Assembly (NCBI RefSeq): GCF_007483665.1
Contig: NZ_ML660184.1
Coordinates: 1 to 64,000 of the forward strand
DNA: 64,000 nucleotides
Direction of reading: 5' to 3'
Source: Catellatospora sichuanensis
GTDB lineage: Bacteria; Actinomycetota; Actinomycetes; Mycobacteriales; Micromonosporaceae
Under the pieces are notes generated by a model, which did no database searches, was not told the DNA's origin, and saw only the letters and a list, made by a program, of their open reading frames with translations. Each line of letters starts with the position of its first letter. Within the stretch, counting starts at the first letter, position 1. Both the position numbers and the translations under genes were made by a program. This document shows, piece after piece, positions 33,570 through 42,103 of this stretch.

Positions 33570-34477
33570 CGGGAGCTCCGGATCCGGCGCGTGATCAGGT
33601 AGTTGACGGCGGCGGCGAGCACGATCAGCCCGAACATCACCCAGGCGGTGGCGGAGGCGTAGCCGAACTCGAAGCCGCGGTTGAAGCCGTGCTCGTACAT
33701 GTAGAGGGTCAGGGTCTGGAACTGCCGGTCCGGGCCGCCGATGATGCCGTTGGGCCCGCCCCCGGCGAACAGCTGCGGCTCGGCGAAGACCTGCAGGCCG
33801 TAGATGGTCGACACGATGACCACGAAGATGATGGTGGGCCGGATCGACGGGATGGTGATCTTCCGCAGCTGCTGTCCCGCGGTGGCCCCGTCGAGGGTGG
33901 CCGACTCGTACAGCTCCTTCGGCACGGCCTGCATCGCAGCCAGGAAGATCAGCGCGTTGTAGCCGGTCCACCGCCACGTGATCATGGCGGCGATGGCCAC
34001 GTGTGAGGACGCTACGCCCGCCTGCCAGTCGATGCGGCCCAGGCCGAAGCTCTCCAGCAGCCAGTTGATCAGGCCGAAGTCGCGCCCGAACAGCTGGCTG
34101 AAGATGACCACGACCGCGACCACGCTGGTGACGTTCGGCAGCAGCAGACCCAGCCGCCACAGCGTCCTGGCCCGCAGCGGCCGGTTCACCAGGTGCGCCA
34201 GGATCAGCGCCAGGATCAGCTGCGGAATCGTGGACAGGGCCAGGATGGACAGGGTGTTGCGCAGGGCGTTCCAGAAGTACGGGTCGGCCAGCAGCTCGGC
34301 GTAGTTGCCCAGGCCCACGAAGGCGTGCTCGTCGGCGAGCAGGCTCCAGTCGTGCAGCGACACCCAGGCGGTGTAGCCGAGCGGGAACAGGCCGAAGACC
34401 GCGAAGAGGAGGAAGAAGGGCGAGATGTAGAGGTACGGGGACAGCTGCGTGTCCGCCTTGTAGAGCCAGGTGCGCAC
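33566..34477 (-). CDS. ABC sugar transporter permease (CebF/MalF type)
   Basis: 303 residues from GTG 34477, preceded by GGGGAGCGCTCC. SPYLYISPFFLLFAVFGLFPLGYTAWVSLHDW begins the membrane part; EAA loop YESATLDGATAGQQLRKITIPSIRP. Close paralogue of the permease at 13639 (same HDW loop, same NWLLE/NWLLG segment), supporting a common origin for the two operons. Confidence 0.9.
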   Translation of the reverse strand: MRTWLYKADTQLSPYLYISPFFLLFAVFGLFPLGYTAWVSLHDWSLLADEHAFVGLGNYAELLADPYFWNALRNTLSILALSTIPQLILALILAHLVNRPLRARTLWRLGLLLPNVTSVVAVVVIFSQLFGRDFGLINWLLESFGLGRIDWQAGVASSHVAIAAMITWRWTGYNALIFLAAMQAVPKELYESATLDGATAGQQLRKITIPSIRPTIIFVVIVSTIYGLQVFAEPQLFAGGGPNGIIGGPDRQFQTLTLYMYEHGFNRGFEFGYASATAWVMFGLIVLAAAVNYLITRRIRSSR

Positions 34478-34513
34478 GGAGCGCTCCCCTTCCGTGAAGA
34501 GGCGCCGGTGAGC

Positions 34514-34541
34514 CGTCCTCGGCGGTGCGCCGCCGAGGACG
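34514..34541 (-). terminator. Intercistronic hairpin 1 of the beta-glucoside operon
   Basis: CGTCCTCGGCGG (34514-34525) pairs with CCGCCGAGGACG (34530-34541) around TGCG. Lies between the binding-protein gene and the first permease. Confidence 0.65.
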
Positions 34542-34613
34542 CGTCACCAGCGGGAGCCCGGTGACCGGGCGGGCAAGCGAGGTGCGCCGCCCGGCCTCCG
34601 GAAGTCGATGGGT

Positions 34614-34648
34614 CATCGGGCCGGCCGGTCGCGCCGACCGGCCCGATG
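34614..34648 (-). terminator. Intercistronic hairpin 2 of the beta-glucoside operon
   Basis: CATCGGGCCGG and CGACCGGCCCGATG form a stem with a small CCGG bulge, 15 nt after the binding-protein stop codon at 34663. Together with the previous hairpin it should lower transcript levels downstream or protect the binding-protein mRNA (inference). Confidence 0.6.
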
Positions 34649-34662
34649 GGACGCGCGTCGCG

Positions 34663-35931
34663 TCAGCCGAGCTTGGCCACGTCGGACAGGACCTGCTTCC
34701 AGGCGTCGTCGGGCTTCTGCTTGCCCTGCTCGATGCGGCCCAGACCGGCGCCGATCGTGTTGAACACGTCGCCCTGCTTCGGGCCCTGGTGCTGCGGCTG
34801 GACCGCCTGCGCCGAGGCCGTGAAGATCTTGCCGAGCGGCGCGTTGTTGAAGAACGGCTTGCTGAACCCGGTCAGGTCCGGGTCGGTGTACAGCGACGGG
34901 GTCGACGGGAAGTTGCCTGTCGCCTTGAAGATCTTCTTCTGCTGCTCCGGTGCGGTCAGCCACTTGATCAGGTCGTACGCCGCCTGCGCGTTCTTGCCCT
35001 GCTTGGGCAGCGCAAGGTGCGAGCCGCCCATGCTGCCCGCCCCGCCCGGGACCGCGGCGATGTCCCACTTGCCGGCCGCGTCCTTGGCGTTGGTCTCGAT
35101 GTACGCCGTCATCCACGCCGGGCACACGATGGTCGCGAAGGTGCCCTTGCCGAACGCCGCGCTCCACTCCGGCGTCCAGGCCGCCAGCTTCGCGGACTGG
35201 TCCGAGGCGATCGCGTCGACGGTCAGGTCCCAGGCCTTCTTCACGGACGGGTTGCTGTCCACGATGAGCTTGTCGGCGTTGTCGTACACGCCGGTCGAGG
35301 CCTGCTCGACCATGGCCCGGAACATGTTGCCCGAAGCCTCCATGAAGTACGACTTCGGCGCGGCGGCCTTGTACTTCTTGCCGGTGGCGACGTACTCGTC
35401 CCAGGTCGGCCACAGCTTGGACACCGCGTCACGGTCGGTGGGCAGGCCCGCCGCCTTGAACAGGTCGGTGCGGTAGCACATGGCCATGCCGCCCACGTCG
35501 GTGCCGAGACCGATCAGCGTCTTCTTGTCGGTGGACAGCCCCTGCTGCCACTTCCACGGCAGCCACTGGCTCTCCAGCGACCCCGCACCCAGGTCGAGCA
35601 GGTTGTGGAAGCGGTTCGGGGTGGCCGTGAAGCTGGACAGGTAGCCGATCTCGACGGCCTCGATGTCGGCCGCGCCGCTGCCGGTGGCCAGGTGCGAGAT
35701 CAGGCTCTGGTGGTGCGCGGCATAGTCGGAGATCCGCTCCTTGATGGTGACGTTCGGGTGCGCCTTGGAGTACTCCTCGTACAGCGGCTTGAAGCCGAAG
35801 TCGCCGAAGAGTGCGACGTTCAAAGTGATCTTCTCGTTGCCGCCGGGCTGCTCGTCCGAACCGCACGCAGCGGTCGCCAGCAGTCCGGTCACCATGATCG
35901 GGACCAGCAGGCGGCGCAGGGAGGCACGCAT
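34663..35931 (-). CDS. Sugar ABC transporter solute-binding lipoprotein (CebE-like)
   Basis: 422 residues; ATG at 35931 follows CCAAGGAGGGTCGTC. Signal MRASLRRLLVPIMVTGLLATAAC, lipobox Cys at about residue 23, mature KITLNVALFGDFGFKPLYEEYSKAHPNVTI. Same subfamily as the binding protein at 14607. Expected to capture cellobiose or cello-oligosaccharides outside the membrane, judged from the GH1 gene and the operator type. First gene of the operon. Confidence 0.9.
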   Translation of the reverse strand: MRASLRRLLVPIMVTGLLATAACGSDEQPGGNEKITLNVALFGDFGFKPLYEEYSKAHPNVTIKERISDYAAHHQSLISHLATGSGAADIEAVEIGYLSSFTATPNRFHNLLDLGAGSLESQWLPWKWQQGLSTDKKTLIGLGTDVGGMAMCYRTDLFKAAGLPTDRDAVSKLWPTWDEYVATGKKYKAAAPKSYFMEASGNMFRAMVEQASTGVYDNADKLIVDSNPSVKKAWDLTVDAIASDQSAKLAAWTPEWSAAFGKGTFATIVCPAWMTAYIETNAKDAAGKWDIAAVPGGAGSMGGSHLALPKQGKNAQAAYDLIKWLTAPEQQKKIFKATGNFPSTPSLYTDPDLTGFSKPFFNNAPLGKIFTASAQAVQPQHQGPKQGDVFNTIGAGLGRIEQGKQKPDDAWKQVLSDVAKLG

Positions 35932-35998
35932 GACGACCCTCCTTGGGGGTGTCAGTAGGAACCCGGCCGCTCATCAGGGCAATTCGCGGCCGGGTTGA

Positions 35999-36010
35999 GA
36001 GAGCGCTCTC
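35999..36010. promoter_or_regulatory. LacI-type operator 1 of the beta-glucoside operon
   Basis: Perfect palindrome GAGAGCGCTCTC, close to the known CebR/CelR operator TGGGAGCGCTCCCA. It sits at the predicted transcript start of the operon, a classical repression position. Confidence 0.75.
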
Positions 36011-36017
36011 ACAGCAG

Positions 36018-36046
36018 AGAATGGAGTCGCACACCGGCCATGTCAA
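36018..36046 (-). promoter_or_regulatory. Promoter of the beta-glucoside operon
   Basis: On the minus strand TTGACA (36046-36041), exactly 17 nt, CATTCT (36023-36018). Predicted start near 36011, next to operator 1, giving a leader of about 80 nt. Confidence 0.6.
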
Positions 36047-36092
36047 GGGTCTATTGCCGTCTCGTTACCGAGCTGTGCAACCGCTCTCTCCC

Positions 36093-36106
36093 TGAAAGCG
36101 CTCTCA
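36093..36106. promoter_or_regulatory. LacI-type operator 2
   Basis: TGAAAGCGCTCTCA, a 14-bp palindrome with one mismatched pair, 95 bp from operator 1 and 89 bp before the LacI gene. It may repress the regulator gene and allow looping with operator 1. Confidence 0.65.
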
Positions 36107-36194
36107 CGTGCGGCTTCGTGCCGTAACTGCGAAGGGGTAAGGTCACCTTCGCCGGGCCCGCCCGAGGCGGATCGCACAGCAACGAGGAGCAAGC

Positions 36195-37205
36195 ATGAGC
36201 CAGGCACACGAGCGGCCGACGCTGGAGGCTGTGGCGCGCCTGGCCGGAGTCTCCCGCGCCACCGTGTCCCGGGTGGTCAACGGCTCACCCAAGGTCGCCG
36301 AGCCGATCCGCAGCGCGGTGCGCCGCGCCGTCGAGGAGCTGGGCTACATCCCCAACGCGGCCGCCCGCAGCCTGGTCACCCAGCGCACCGACTCCATCGC
36401 GCTGGTCCTGCCGGAGAGCGCCAGCCGCGTCTTCTCCGACGACCCGTTCTTCCCGAGCATCATCCACGGCGTCAGCCAGGAGCTCGACGCCGCCGACAAG
36501 CAGCTCGTGCTGATGATGACCAACACCGTCGCCGGGTACGAGCGCGTCGAGCGCTACACCACCGCCCGCCACGTGGACGGGGTGCTGTTCGCCTCCACGC
36601 ACGGCGTCGACCCGCTGCCCGGCCAGCTGGCCAGGCTCGGCGTGCCCGTCGTGGTCACCGGGCGGCCGCTGGGGCGCTCCGCGGTCCCCTACGTCGACGT
36701 CGACCACGTCGGCGGCGTACGCGCCGCGGTGCGGCACCTGCTGGAGACCGGCCACTCCCGCATCGCCACCATCGCCGGGCCGCAGGACATGGTCGCCGGC
36801 ATCGACCGGCTCGCCGGATACCGCGCCGAGCTGCGCGGGTCGGACCGGCGTTCGATCGTGGCGGTCGGCGACTTCACCCGCGAGTCCGGCGCCACCGCGA
36901 TGCGCCAGCTGCTCGAGGACGATCCGCTGCTCGACGCGGTCTTCGTGGCGTCGGACCTGATGGCGCACGGGGCCATCACCACGCTGCGCGAGCTGGGCCG
37001 GCGCATCCCCGAGGACGTCGCCGTGGTCGGTTTCGACGACTTCGACATCTCCCGCTACACCGACCCGCCGCTGACCACCGTCCGGCAGCCGATCCTGGAG
37101 CTGGGCCGGGAGCTGGCCCGCCAGCTGCTGCGGGTCATCGCGGGCGAGGAGGTCCCCCCGGCCGTGGTCCTGCCGACCGAACTCGTGGTACGCGCATCAG
37201 CCTGA
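36195..37205 (+). CDS. LacI-family regulator, CebR-like
   Basis: 336 residues; ATG preceded by AACGAGGAGCAAGC. Helix-turn-helix TLEAVARLAGVSRATVSRVVNGSPKVAEPIRSAVRRAVEELGYIPNAAARSL is like CebR/CelR proteins, and the ligand domain (DGVLFAST; GRPLGRSAVPYVDVDHVGGVRAA; FDDFDISRYTDPPLTTVRQP) is complete. The operon order and the GAGCGCTC operators fit a cellobiose-responsive repressor. Assignment to CebR is by architecture and motif, not by alignment. Confidence 0.88.
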   Translation: MSQAHERPTLEAVARLAGVSRATVSRVVNGSPKVAEPIRSAVRRAVEELGYIPNAAARSLVTQRTDSIALVLPESASRVFSDDPFFPSIIHGVSQELDAADKQLVLMMTNTVAGYERVERYTTARHVDGVLFASTHGVDPLPGQLARLGVPVVVTGRPLGRSAVPYVDVDHVGGVRAAVRHLLETGHSRIATIAGPQDMVAGIDRLAGYRAELRGSDRRSIVAVGDFTRESGATAMRQLLEDDPLLDAVFVASDLMAHGAITTLRELGRRIPEDVAVVGFDDFDISRYTDPPLTTVRQPILELGRELARQLLRVIAGEEVPPAVVLPTELVVRASA

Positions 37206-37228
37206 CCGGATTCGGATATACAGGACTC

Positions 37229-38578
37229 ATGGCTGAAGAAGTGGACGTCATCGTTCTCGGCATGGGCGTCGGCGGTGAGGAGGTCGGCGGCAGGCTGGCC
37301 GACGCCGGGCTGAGCGTGGTCGGCATCGAGAACCGGCTCGTCGGCGGCGAGTGCCCGTACTGGGGCTGCATCCCGAGCAAGATGATGATCCGGGCGGCCG
37401 ACCTGCTGGCCGAGGGCCGCCGGATCAACGGCATGGCGGGCTCCGCGGAGGTCTTCCCCGACTGGGCCCCGGTCGCCAAGCGCATCCGCGAGGAGGCCAC
37501 CGACTTCTGGGACGACAAGGTGGCCGTCGACCGGTTCGTCAAGCGCGGCGGCCGGTTCGTCCGCGGCACCGGCCGGCTGGCCGGCCCGAAGACGGTCGAG
37601 GTCGACGGGCAGACGTACGTCGCGCGCAAGGGCGTGGTCGTCGGCACCGGGACCAAGGCCGCGATCCCACCGGTCCCGGGGCTGGCCGAGACCGAATTCT
37701 GGACCAACAAGGAGGCGATCGAGGTCGCCGAGCTGCCCGCGTCGCTGACCGTGCTCGGCGGTGGCTCGATCGGCCTGGAGCTGGCGCAGATGTTCCAGCG
37801 CTTCGGGGTGCGGGTCACCGTCGTCGAGGCGATGGACCGGCTGATGAACTTCGAGGAGCCCGAGTCCTCCGAGCTGATCGCCGAGGTGTTCAGGCGCGAG
37901 GGCGTCACCGTGCACACCGGGCATCGGGCAGAGCGGGTCGAGGGCATGACCGTGCACCTCGACGACGGCACGGCAGTCACCTCGGAGAAGCTGCTCGTCG
38001 CCACCGGCCGTACCGCCGACCTGCACAAACTCGGGCTCGACACGGTCGGCCTGGACCCGGCCGCGCAGGCGATCACCGTGGACGGGCACATGCGGGCCGC
38101 CGACGGGCTGTGGGCCGTCGGCGACTGCACCGGCCACGGCGCGTTCACGCACATGGCGATGTACCAGGCGGCCATCGCGATCCGCGACATCCTCGGGCAG
38201 GAGGGGCCGCCCGCCGACTACCGGGCCCACCCCCGGGTCACCTTCACCGACCCCGAGATCGGGTCGGTCGGCCTGACCGAGGAGGCCGCGCGCCACCAGG
38301 GCATCCACGTGCAGACGGCGTACACGAAGCTGCCCGAGGCGACCCGCGGCTGGATCCACAAGGCCGGCAACGACGGGTTCATCAAGCTCGTCGCCGACCG
38401 GGACCGGGACGTGCTGGTCGGCGCCACCTCGGCCGGGCCGACCGGCGGCGAGGTGCTCAGCGCGCTGGTCGTCGCGGTGCACGCGCAGGTCCCGGTGCAC
38501 ATGCTGCAGCACATGATCTACGCGTACCCGACCTTCCACCGCGCCATCGAGGCGGCCGTGCAGCAGCTCGAGGTCTAG
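37229..38578 (+). CDS. FAD pyridine-nucleotide-disulfide oxidoreductase
   Basis: 449 residues. FAD fold VIVLGMGVGGEEVGGRLADAGLSVVGIE, redox disulfide GGECPYWGCIPSK (Cys42/Cys47), NAD(P)H fold VLGGGSIGLELAQMFQRFG, GLWAVGDCTG, and a C-terminal dimer domain ending YAYPTFHRAIE. This is the dihydrolipoamide dehydrogenase/mercuric reductase family. The second catalytic motif is AYPTFH rather than the HxHPT of true dihydrolipoamide dehydrogenases, and no dehydrogenase-complex genes are near, so it probably reduces some other electrophile or quinone. Confidence 0.85.
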   Translation: MAEEVDVIVLGMGVGGEEVGGRLADAGLSVVGIENRLVGGECPYWGCIPSKMMIRAADLLAEGRRINGMAGSAEVFPDWAPVAKRIREEATDFWDDKVAVDRFVKRGGRFVRGTGRLAGPKTVEVDGQTYVARKGVVVGTGTKAAIPPVPGLAETEFWTNKEAIEVAELPASLTVLGGGSIGLELAQMFQRFGVRVTVVEAMDRLMNFEEPESSELIAEVFRREGVTVHTGHRAERVEGMTVHLDDGTAVTSEKLLVATGRTADLHKLGLDTVGLDPAAQAITVDGHMRAADGLWAVGDCTGHGAFTHMAMYQAAIAIRDILGQEGPPADYRAHPRVTFTDPEIGSVGLTEEAARHQGIHVQTAYTKLPEATRGWIHKAGNDGFIKLVADRDRDVLVGATSAGPTGGEVLSALVVAVHAQVPVHMLQHMIYAYPTFHRAIEAAVQQLEV

Positions 38579-38593
38579 GGGCACACTGCGGGC

Positions 38594-39022
38594 ATGAGCG
38601 AGCGGCAGCGAGCGGGCAGGCGACAGCTGATCGTCCGGCTCGGACTGGCGGGCATGGCGGCGGTGCACCTGTGGTGGGGACTGTGGGCGTACGCCGCACC
38701 GCACCACTTCTTCACCGTGTTCCCCGGCCTCGGGCAGCACTGGACCGCCGGCTACCCGCCGTACAACGAGCACCTCGTCGTCGATCTCGGGGCGACCTTC
38801 CTCACCATCGGCATCCTGCTGGCGGTGCCTGCGGTGCGCTACCGCCGGGCCGTCGCCCGGCTGGCGCTGGCCGGCGCGATCGTCTTCGACACGCTGCACC
38901 TGGCGTTCCACGCCACCCACCGCGGCGTCCTCACCGACCCGGACTGGGCCGCCGGCCTCACCCCGCTCGTGGTGGGCGTGCTGCTCCCGGTGGCGCTGTG
39001 GGTCACGGCCCCGCCGGACTGA
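38594..39022 (+). CDS. Small membrane protein
   Basis: 142 residues with four hydrophobic segments (about residues 15-33, 60-80, 85-105, 115-135) and conserved-looking WGLWAYAAPHHFFTVFPGLGQHW near the start. It follows the oxidoreductase gene by 15 bp and is probably co-transcribed. No function known to me. Confidence 0.75.
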   Translation: MSERQRAGRRQLIVRLGLAGMAAVHLWWGLWAYAAPHHFFTVFPGLGQHWTAGYPPYNEHLVVDLGATFLTIGILLAVPAVRYRRAVARLALAGAIVFDTLHLAFHATHRGVLTDPDWAAGLTPLVVGVLLPVALWVTAPPD

Positions 39023-39028
39023 GGCGGC

Positions 39029-40795
39029 TCAGGCGAGCTGGGCGGACTGCAGGCGGGCGTACGCGCCGCGGCGGTCCAGAAGTTCGTCGTGGGCGCCGAT
39101 CTCCTCGATGCGGCCGTCGCGCATCACGATGATGCGGTCGGCGTTGCGGATGGTGGAGAGCCGGTGCGCGACGACGAAGACGGTGCGCCCGGTGACCAGG
39201 CGCTCCATCGCCTGCTGGATCAGCGCCTCGGAGTGGGTGTCCAGCGCGGAGGTGGCCTCGTCGAGGATCAGCACGCGTGGGTCGCGGATCAGCGCCCGCG
39301 CGATCGCCAGGCGCTGACGCTGGCCGCCGGACAGGCGTGCGCCGCGCTCCCCCACCACCGTGTCCAGGCCGTCGGTGAGCTGGTCGACGAAGTCCAGCGC
39401 GTTCGCGTCGGCCAGCGCCCGGCGCACCCGGTCCAGGGGCACGTCGGTCATGCCGTACGTGACGTTCTCGAAGATGCTGCCCTCGAACAGGATCGGCTCC
39501 TGCGGCACCACCGATACGAACCGCCGGAAGGTGCGCAGGTCCAGGGTCTCCATGTCCCGGCCGTCGAGCAGGATGCGGCCCGAGGTGGGCCGCAGGAAGC
39601 CGATGACCAGGTTCAGGATGGTGGACTTGCCCGCGCCGGACGGGCCGACCAGCGCGATGCGCTCGCCCGCCGCGACGTCGAGGTCGAAGTCGCGGACCGC
39701 ACTGCCTGCCGCGCCGTCGTACGCGAACCCGACGCCCTCGAACCGCACCGCGCCGCGTACCTCGTCGACCTGCTGCTTGCCCGCGTTGACCTCCAGGTCG
39801 GGTGCCTGCAGCAGCTCGCCCGCCGAGCGCACCGACTCCAGCCCCTTGACGAAGATCGGCCCAAGGCTCATCAGCGTCATCACCGAGCCGGTCAGCGTGG
39901 TGAAGTACGCGCTGAGCATCACCACGTCGCCCTCGGTGATCGGCACCCAGCCGTGGTACGCGACCAGCGCCGAGCCGGCCAGGCAGGCCACGCTCAGCAC
40001 CTGCATCTGAGTCCAGGCCAGCGCGCCGAAGCGGCCGTTGAGCAGGTCCAGGCGCAGGCCCGCGCGCAGTACCCGGTCCAGCGAGCCGTCGACCCGGCGC
40101 AGCGCGTCGCGCTCCAGGCCGTGCGCCCGGGTGATCGGGATCAGCGTGGTCATCTCGGCGACCCGCGACGACAGGCGCTCGACCTCGCGGCGGAACGACT
40201 CGTTGTCGGTGCGCATCCGGTTGCGCAGCTTCATCACCAGGAACGCCGCGCAGGGCACCAGCACCAGGAAGACCGGCAGGAACAGCGGGACCCGCAGCGC
40301 GATCACGACCGCACCGCCGAGCAGCATCATCAGCGCGCCCACGCCGACGTCGCCGGCCTGCTGCACCATCTGCTCGATCGCCTCGACGTCGCGGATCACC
40401 TTCGACTGCAGCACCGCGGCGCTGGAGCGGGAGTGGTAGCCGATGGACAGCTCCTGCATGCGGCGGCACAGGGCCGAGCGCAGGCGGGTGCCCATCCGGC
40501 GTACGGAGCCGCTGTGGTTGCGTACGAACAGGACGTGGAACGGGTAGTTGAGGCTCAGGCAGGCGACCATCAGGCCTGCGTTCCACCACAGCTGCTCGAT
40601 GGGCTTGTGCCGCACCACCACGTCGATCACGTTCGCGGTGACCAGGGGCAGCAGCCAGGTCGGGCTGTGCTTCACGGCGAACGCCAGCACCCCGAGCAGC
40701 AGCCGCCAGCGGTCCTCGCGCAGCAGGTAGGCGACGGTGCGTACCGGATGTTCGCCGCGGTAGCGGTGGTCAAGGGGGTGCTGGGCCAGCGCCAT
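39029..40795 (-). CDS. ABC exporter, fused membrane and ATPase domains
   Basis: 588 residues; ATG 40795 preceded by GAGGCAGGTAACGAC. Six-helix ABC transmembrane region in residues 1-320, then a nucleotide-binding domain with Walker A GPSGAGKST (about 383), signature LSGGQRQRLAIARAL (about 487), Walker B VLILDEATSALD (about 505) and the switch His in VVAHRLST. A half transporter that works as a homodimer or with a partner not present here. Multidrug or lipid export is likely; substrate unknown. Confidence 0.9.
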   Translation of the reverse strand: MALAQHPLDHRYRGEHPVRTVAYLLREDRWRLLLGVLAFAVKHSPTWLLPLVTANVIDVVVRHKPIEQLWWNAGLMVACLSLNYPFHVLFVRNHSGSVRRMGTRLRSALCRRMQELSIGYHSRSSAAVLQSKVIRDVEAIEQMVQQAGDVGVGALMMLLGGAVVIALRVPLFLPVFLVLVPCAAFLVMKLRNRMRTDNESFRREVERLSSRVAEMTTLIPITRAHGLERDALRRVDGSLDRVLRAGLRLDLLNGRFGALAWTQMQVLSVACLAGSALVAYHGWVPITEGDVVMLSAYFTTLTGSVMTLMSLGPIFVKGLESVRSAGELLQAPDLEVNAGKQQVDEVRGAVRFEGVGFAYDGAAGSAVRDFDLDVAAGERIALVGPSGAGKSTILNLVIGFLRPTSGRILLDGRDMETLDLRTFRRFVSVVPQEPILFEGSIFENVTYGMTDVPLDRVRRALADANALDFVDQLTDGLDTVVGERGARLSGGQRQRLAIARALIRDPRVLILDEATSALDTHSEALIQQAMERLVTGRTVFVVAHRLSTIRNADRIIVMRDGRIEEIGAHDELLDRRGAYARLQSAQLA

Positions 40796-40959
40796 GTCGT
40801 TACCTGCCTCGCCGGGCGGCCCGCGTGCGAAGGGGTCCGTCGGCACGGCGCGCAGCCCTTCGCCTTCGAAGTCCGGATCGAGCCTAGGCGAGACCGCCCC
40901 GCTGGGCCAAGACGACCCGCGTCACGCCGCCGCGTTCTCCCTGCTCCCCTGGCTTGGCC

Positions 40960-41020
40960 CGTTAAGAAGGGCACCTTCTATAACGCGGAGCGTTAAGAAG
41001 GTGCCCTTCCTTGCACTCAG
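40960..41020. repeat. 61-bp inverted-repeat element, copy 1
   Basis: Identical over 61 bp to 45009-45069. It contains GTTAAGAAGGGCACCTTC at one end and AAGAAGGTGCCCTTCCTT towards the other, which can fold on themselves and with each other. The last seven bases (CACTCAG) include the stop codon (41019-41017) of the bcp gene on the minus strand, exactly as in copy 2 for another gene. Confidence 0.9.
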
Positions 41021-41484
41021 GCGAGGGTCTGGACTACGGCGAGGGCGCCGGAGACGTGTTTGCCGATGTTGGCCTGGGACGAGAAGACGTGGCGGACCAC
41101 GCCCTCGCGGTCGATGACGTAGGTGACCCGGCCGGGCAGGAGGCCGAAGGTGGCGGGCACGTCGTAGGCCTTGCGGACCTCGCCGCCCGCGTCGGCCAGC
41201 AGCAGGAACGGGAGCTTGTAACGCTGGGCGAAGCCCTCGTGGGACTCGACGGAGTCGGAGCTGACGCCGATGACCTGGGCGCCGGCCTCGGTGAAGACCT
41301 CGTAGCTGTCCCGGAAGGAGCAGGCCTCCGCGGTGCAGCCGGTCGTGTTGTCCTTGGGGTAGAAGTACAGGACCACCGTCTGCTTGCCCCGGAAGTCGCT
41401 GAGCCGAACCGTGTCGCCGCCCTGCGAGGGCAGCTCGAAGTCGGGCGCCACCTCGCCCACCTGCGGACCGCGTACCTTCGCCAT
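41017..41484 (-). CDS. bcp: Thioredoxin-dependent peroxiredoxin Bcp
   Basis: 155 residues; ATG 41484 follows [59 protein letters not shown] has the peroxidatic Cys50 and the resolving Cys55 of the Bcp/PrxQ type, and [15 protein letters not shown] follows near the end. Reduces hydrogen peroxide and organic hydroperoxides. The stop codon is contributed by the 61-bp repeat. Confidence 0.93.
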   Translation of the reverse strand: MAKVRGPQVGEVAPDFELPSQGGDTVRLSDFRGKQTVVLYFYPKDNTTGCTAEACSFRDSYEVFTEAGAQVIGVSSDSVESHEGFAQRYKLPFLLLADAGGEVRKAYDVPATFGLLPGRVTYVIDREGVVRHVFSSQANIGKHVSGALAVVQTLA

Positions 41485-41585
41485 GCCTGCCTCCACTGTC
41501 ACCGGATCATCCGCCGTCGGACCCGAATCGTATTCGTGTCCGTTCGGCCGAACGCACTCCCGGTGCCGGTTGTTCCGCCGACCCG

Positions 41586-41951
41586 TCAGCGCCGCTTGGC
41601 GTAGTCGCTGATCTCGCCGAAGTCGACGAAGACGACGGGCTCGTCACCGACCACCTCGGCCTCGTGGCCGGGCTTGATGGCGACCATGTCGCCCGCGGTG
41701 AAGTCCTGGGTGGTGCCGTCGTCGTCCATGGTGATGCGCATGGTGCCGGACACGCAGTAGCCGAGGTGGGAGGTCTGGCAGGTGGCCGTGCCGACGATCG
41801 GCCCGACGTTGACCGACCAGCGCCAGCCCGGCTCGAACCGCGCCCGGCCGACCGCCTTCCCGGCGACCTGGACCAGATCCATCCGGCCAAGGCCCTCGAA
41901 CTGCCGGGACTCGTCGGGCCGGTCGAAGTTCTTGAGTTCCATGCCGCTCAT
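41586..41951 (-). CDS. Cupin-domain protein
   Basis: 121 residues; ATG 41951 with GGGAGGCGGCTGCC before it. A single cupin barrel: [70 protein letters not shown]. The usual first metal motif is only partly kept (one clear His in SHLGY and one in PGHEAE), so metal binding is uncertain. Role unknown. Confidence 0.8.
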   Translation of the reverse strand: MSGMELKNFDRPDESRQFEGLGRMDLVQVAGKAVGRARFEPGWRWSVNVGPIVGTATCQTSHLGYCVSGTMRITMDDDGTTQDFTAGDMVAIKPGHEAEVVGDEPVVFVDFGEISDYAKRR

Positions 41952-42063
41952 GGCAGCCGCCTCCCTCAGCGAGCGAGCGCACGGGTGTACGCCCGAAAGG
42001 CCCTTTATCGACCTTAAGCCCGGGGGCACGCGGTGCGCAGGCAATGGCTCGACGCCGCGACGG

Positions 42064-42096
42064 CGAAGGGCCGGCGCGTCGCGCGCCGGCCCTTCG
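42064..42096 (-). terminator. Terminator of the cellulase gene
   Basis: CGAAGGGCCGGCGCG (42064-42078) pairs with CGCGCCGGCCCTTCG (42082-42096) around a 3-nt loop; a perfect 15-bp stem 8 nt after the stop of the minus-strand gene at 42104. Confidence 0.85.
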
Positions 42097-42103
42097 TCCC
42101 TGC

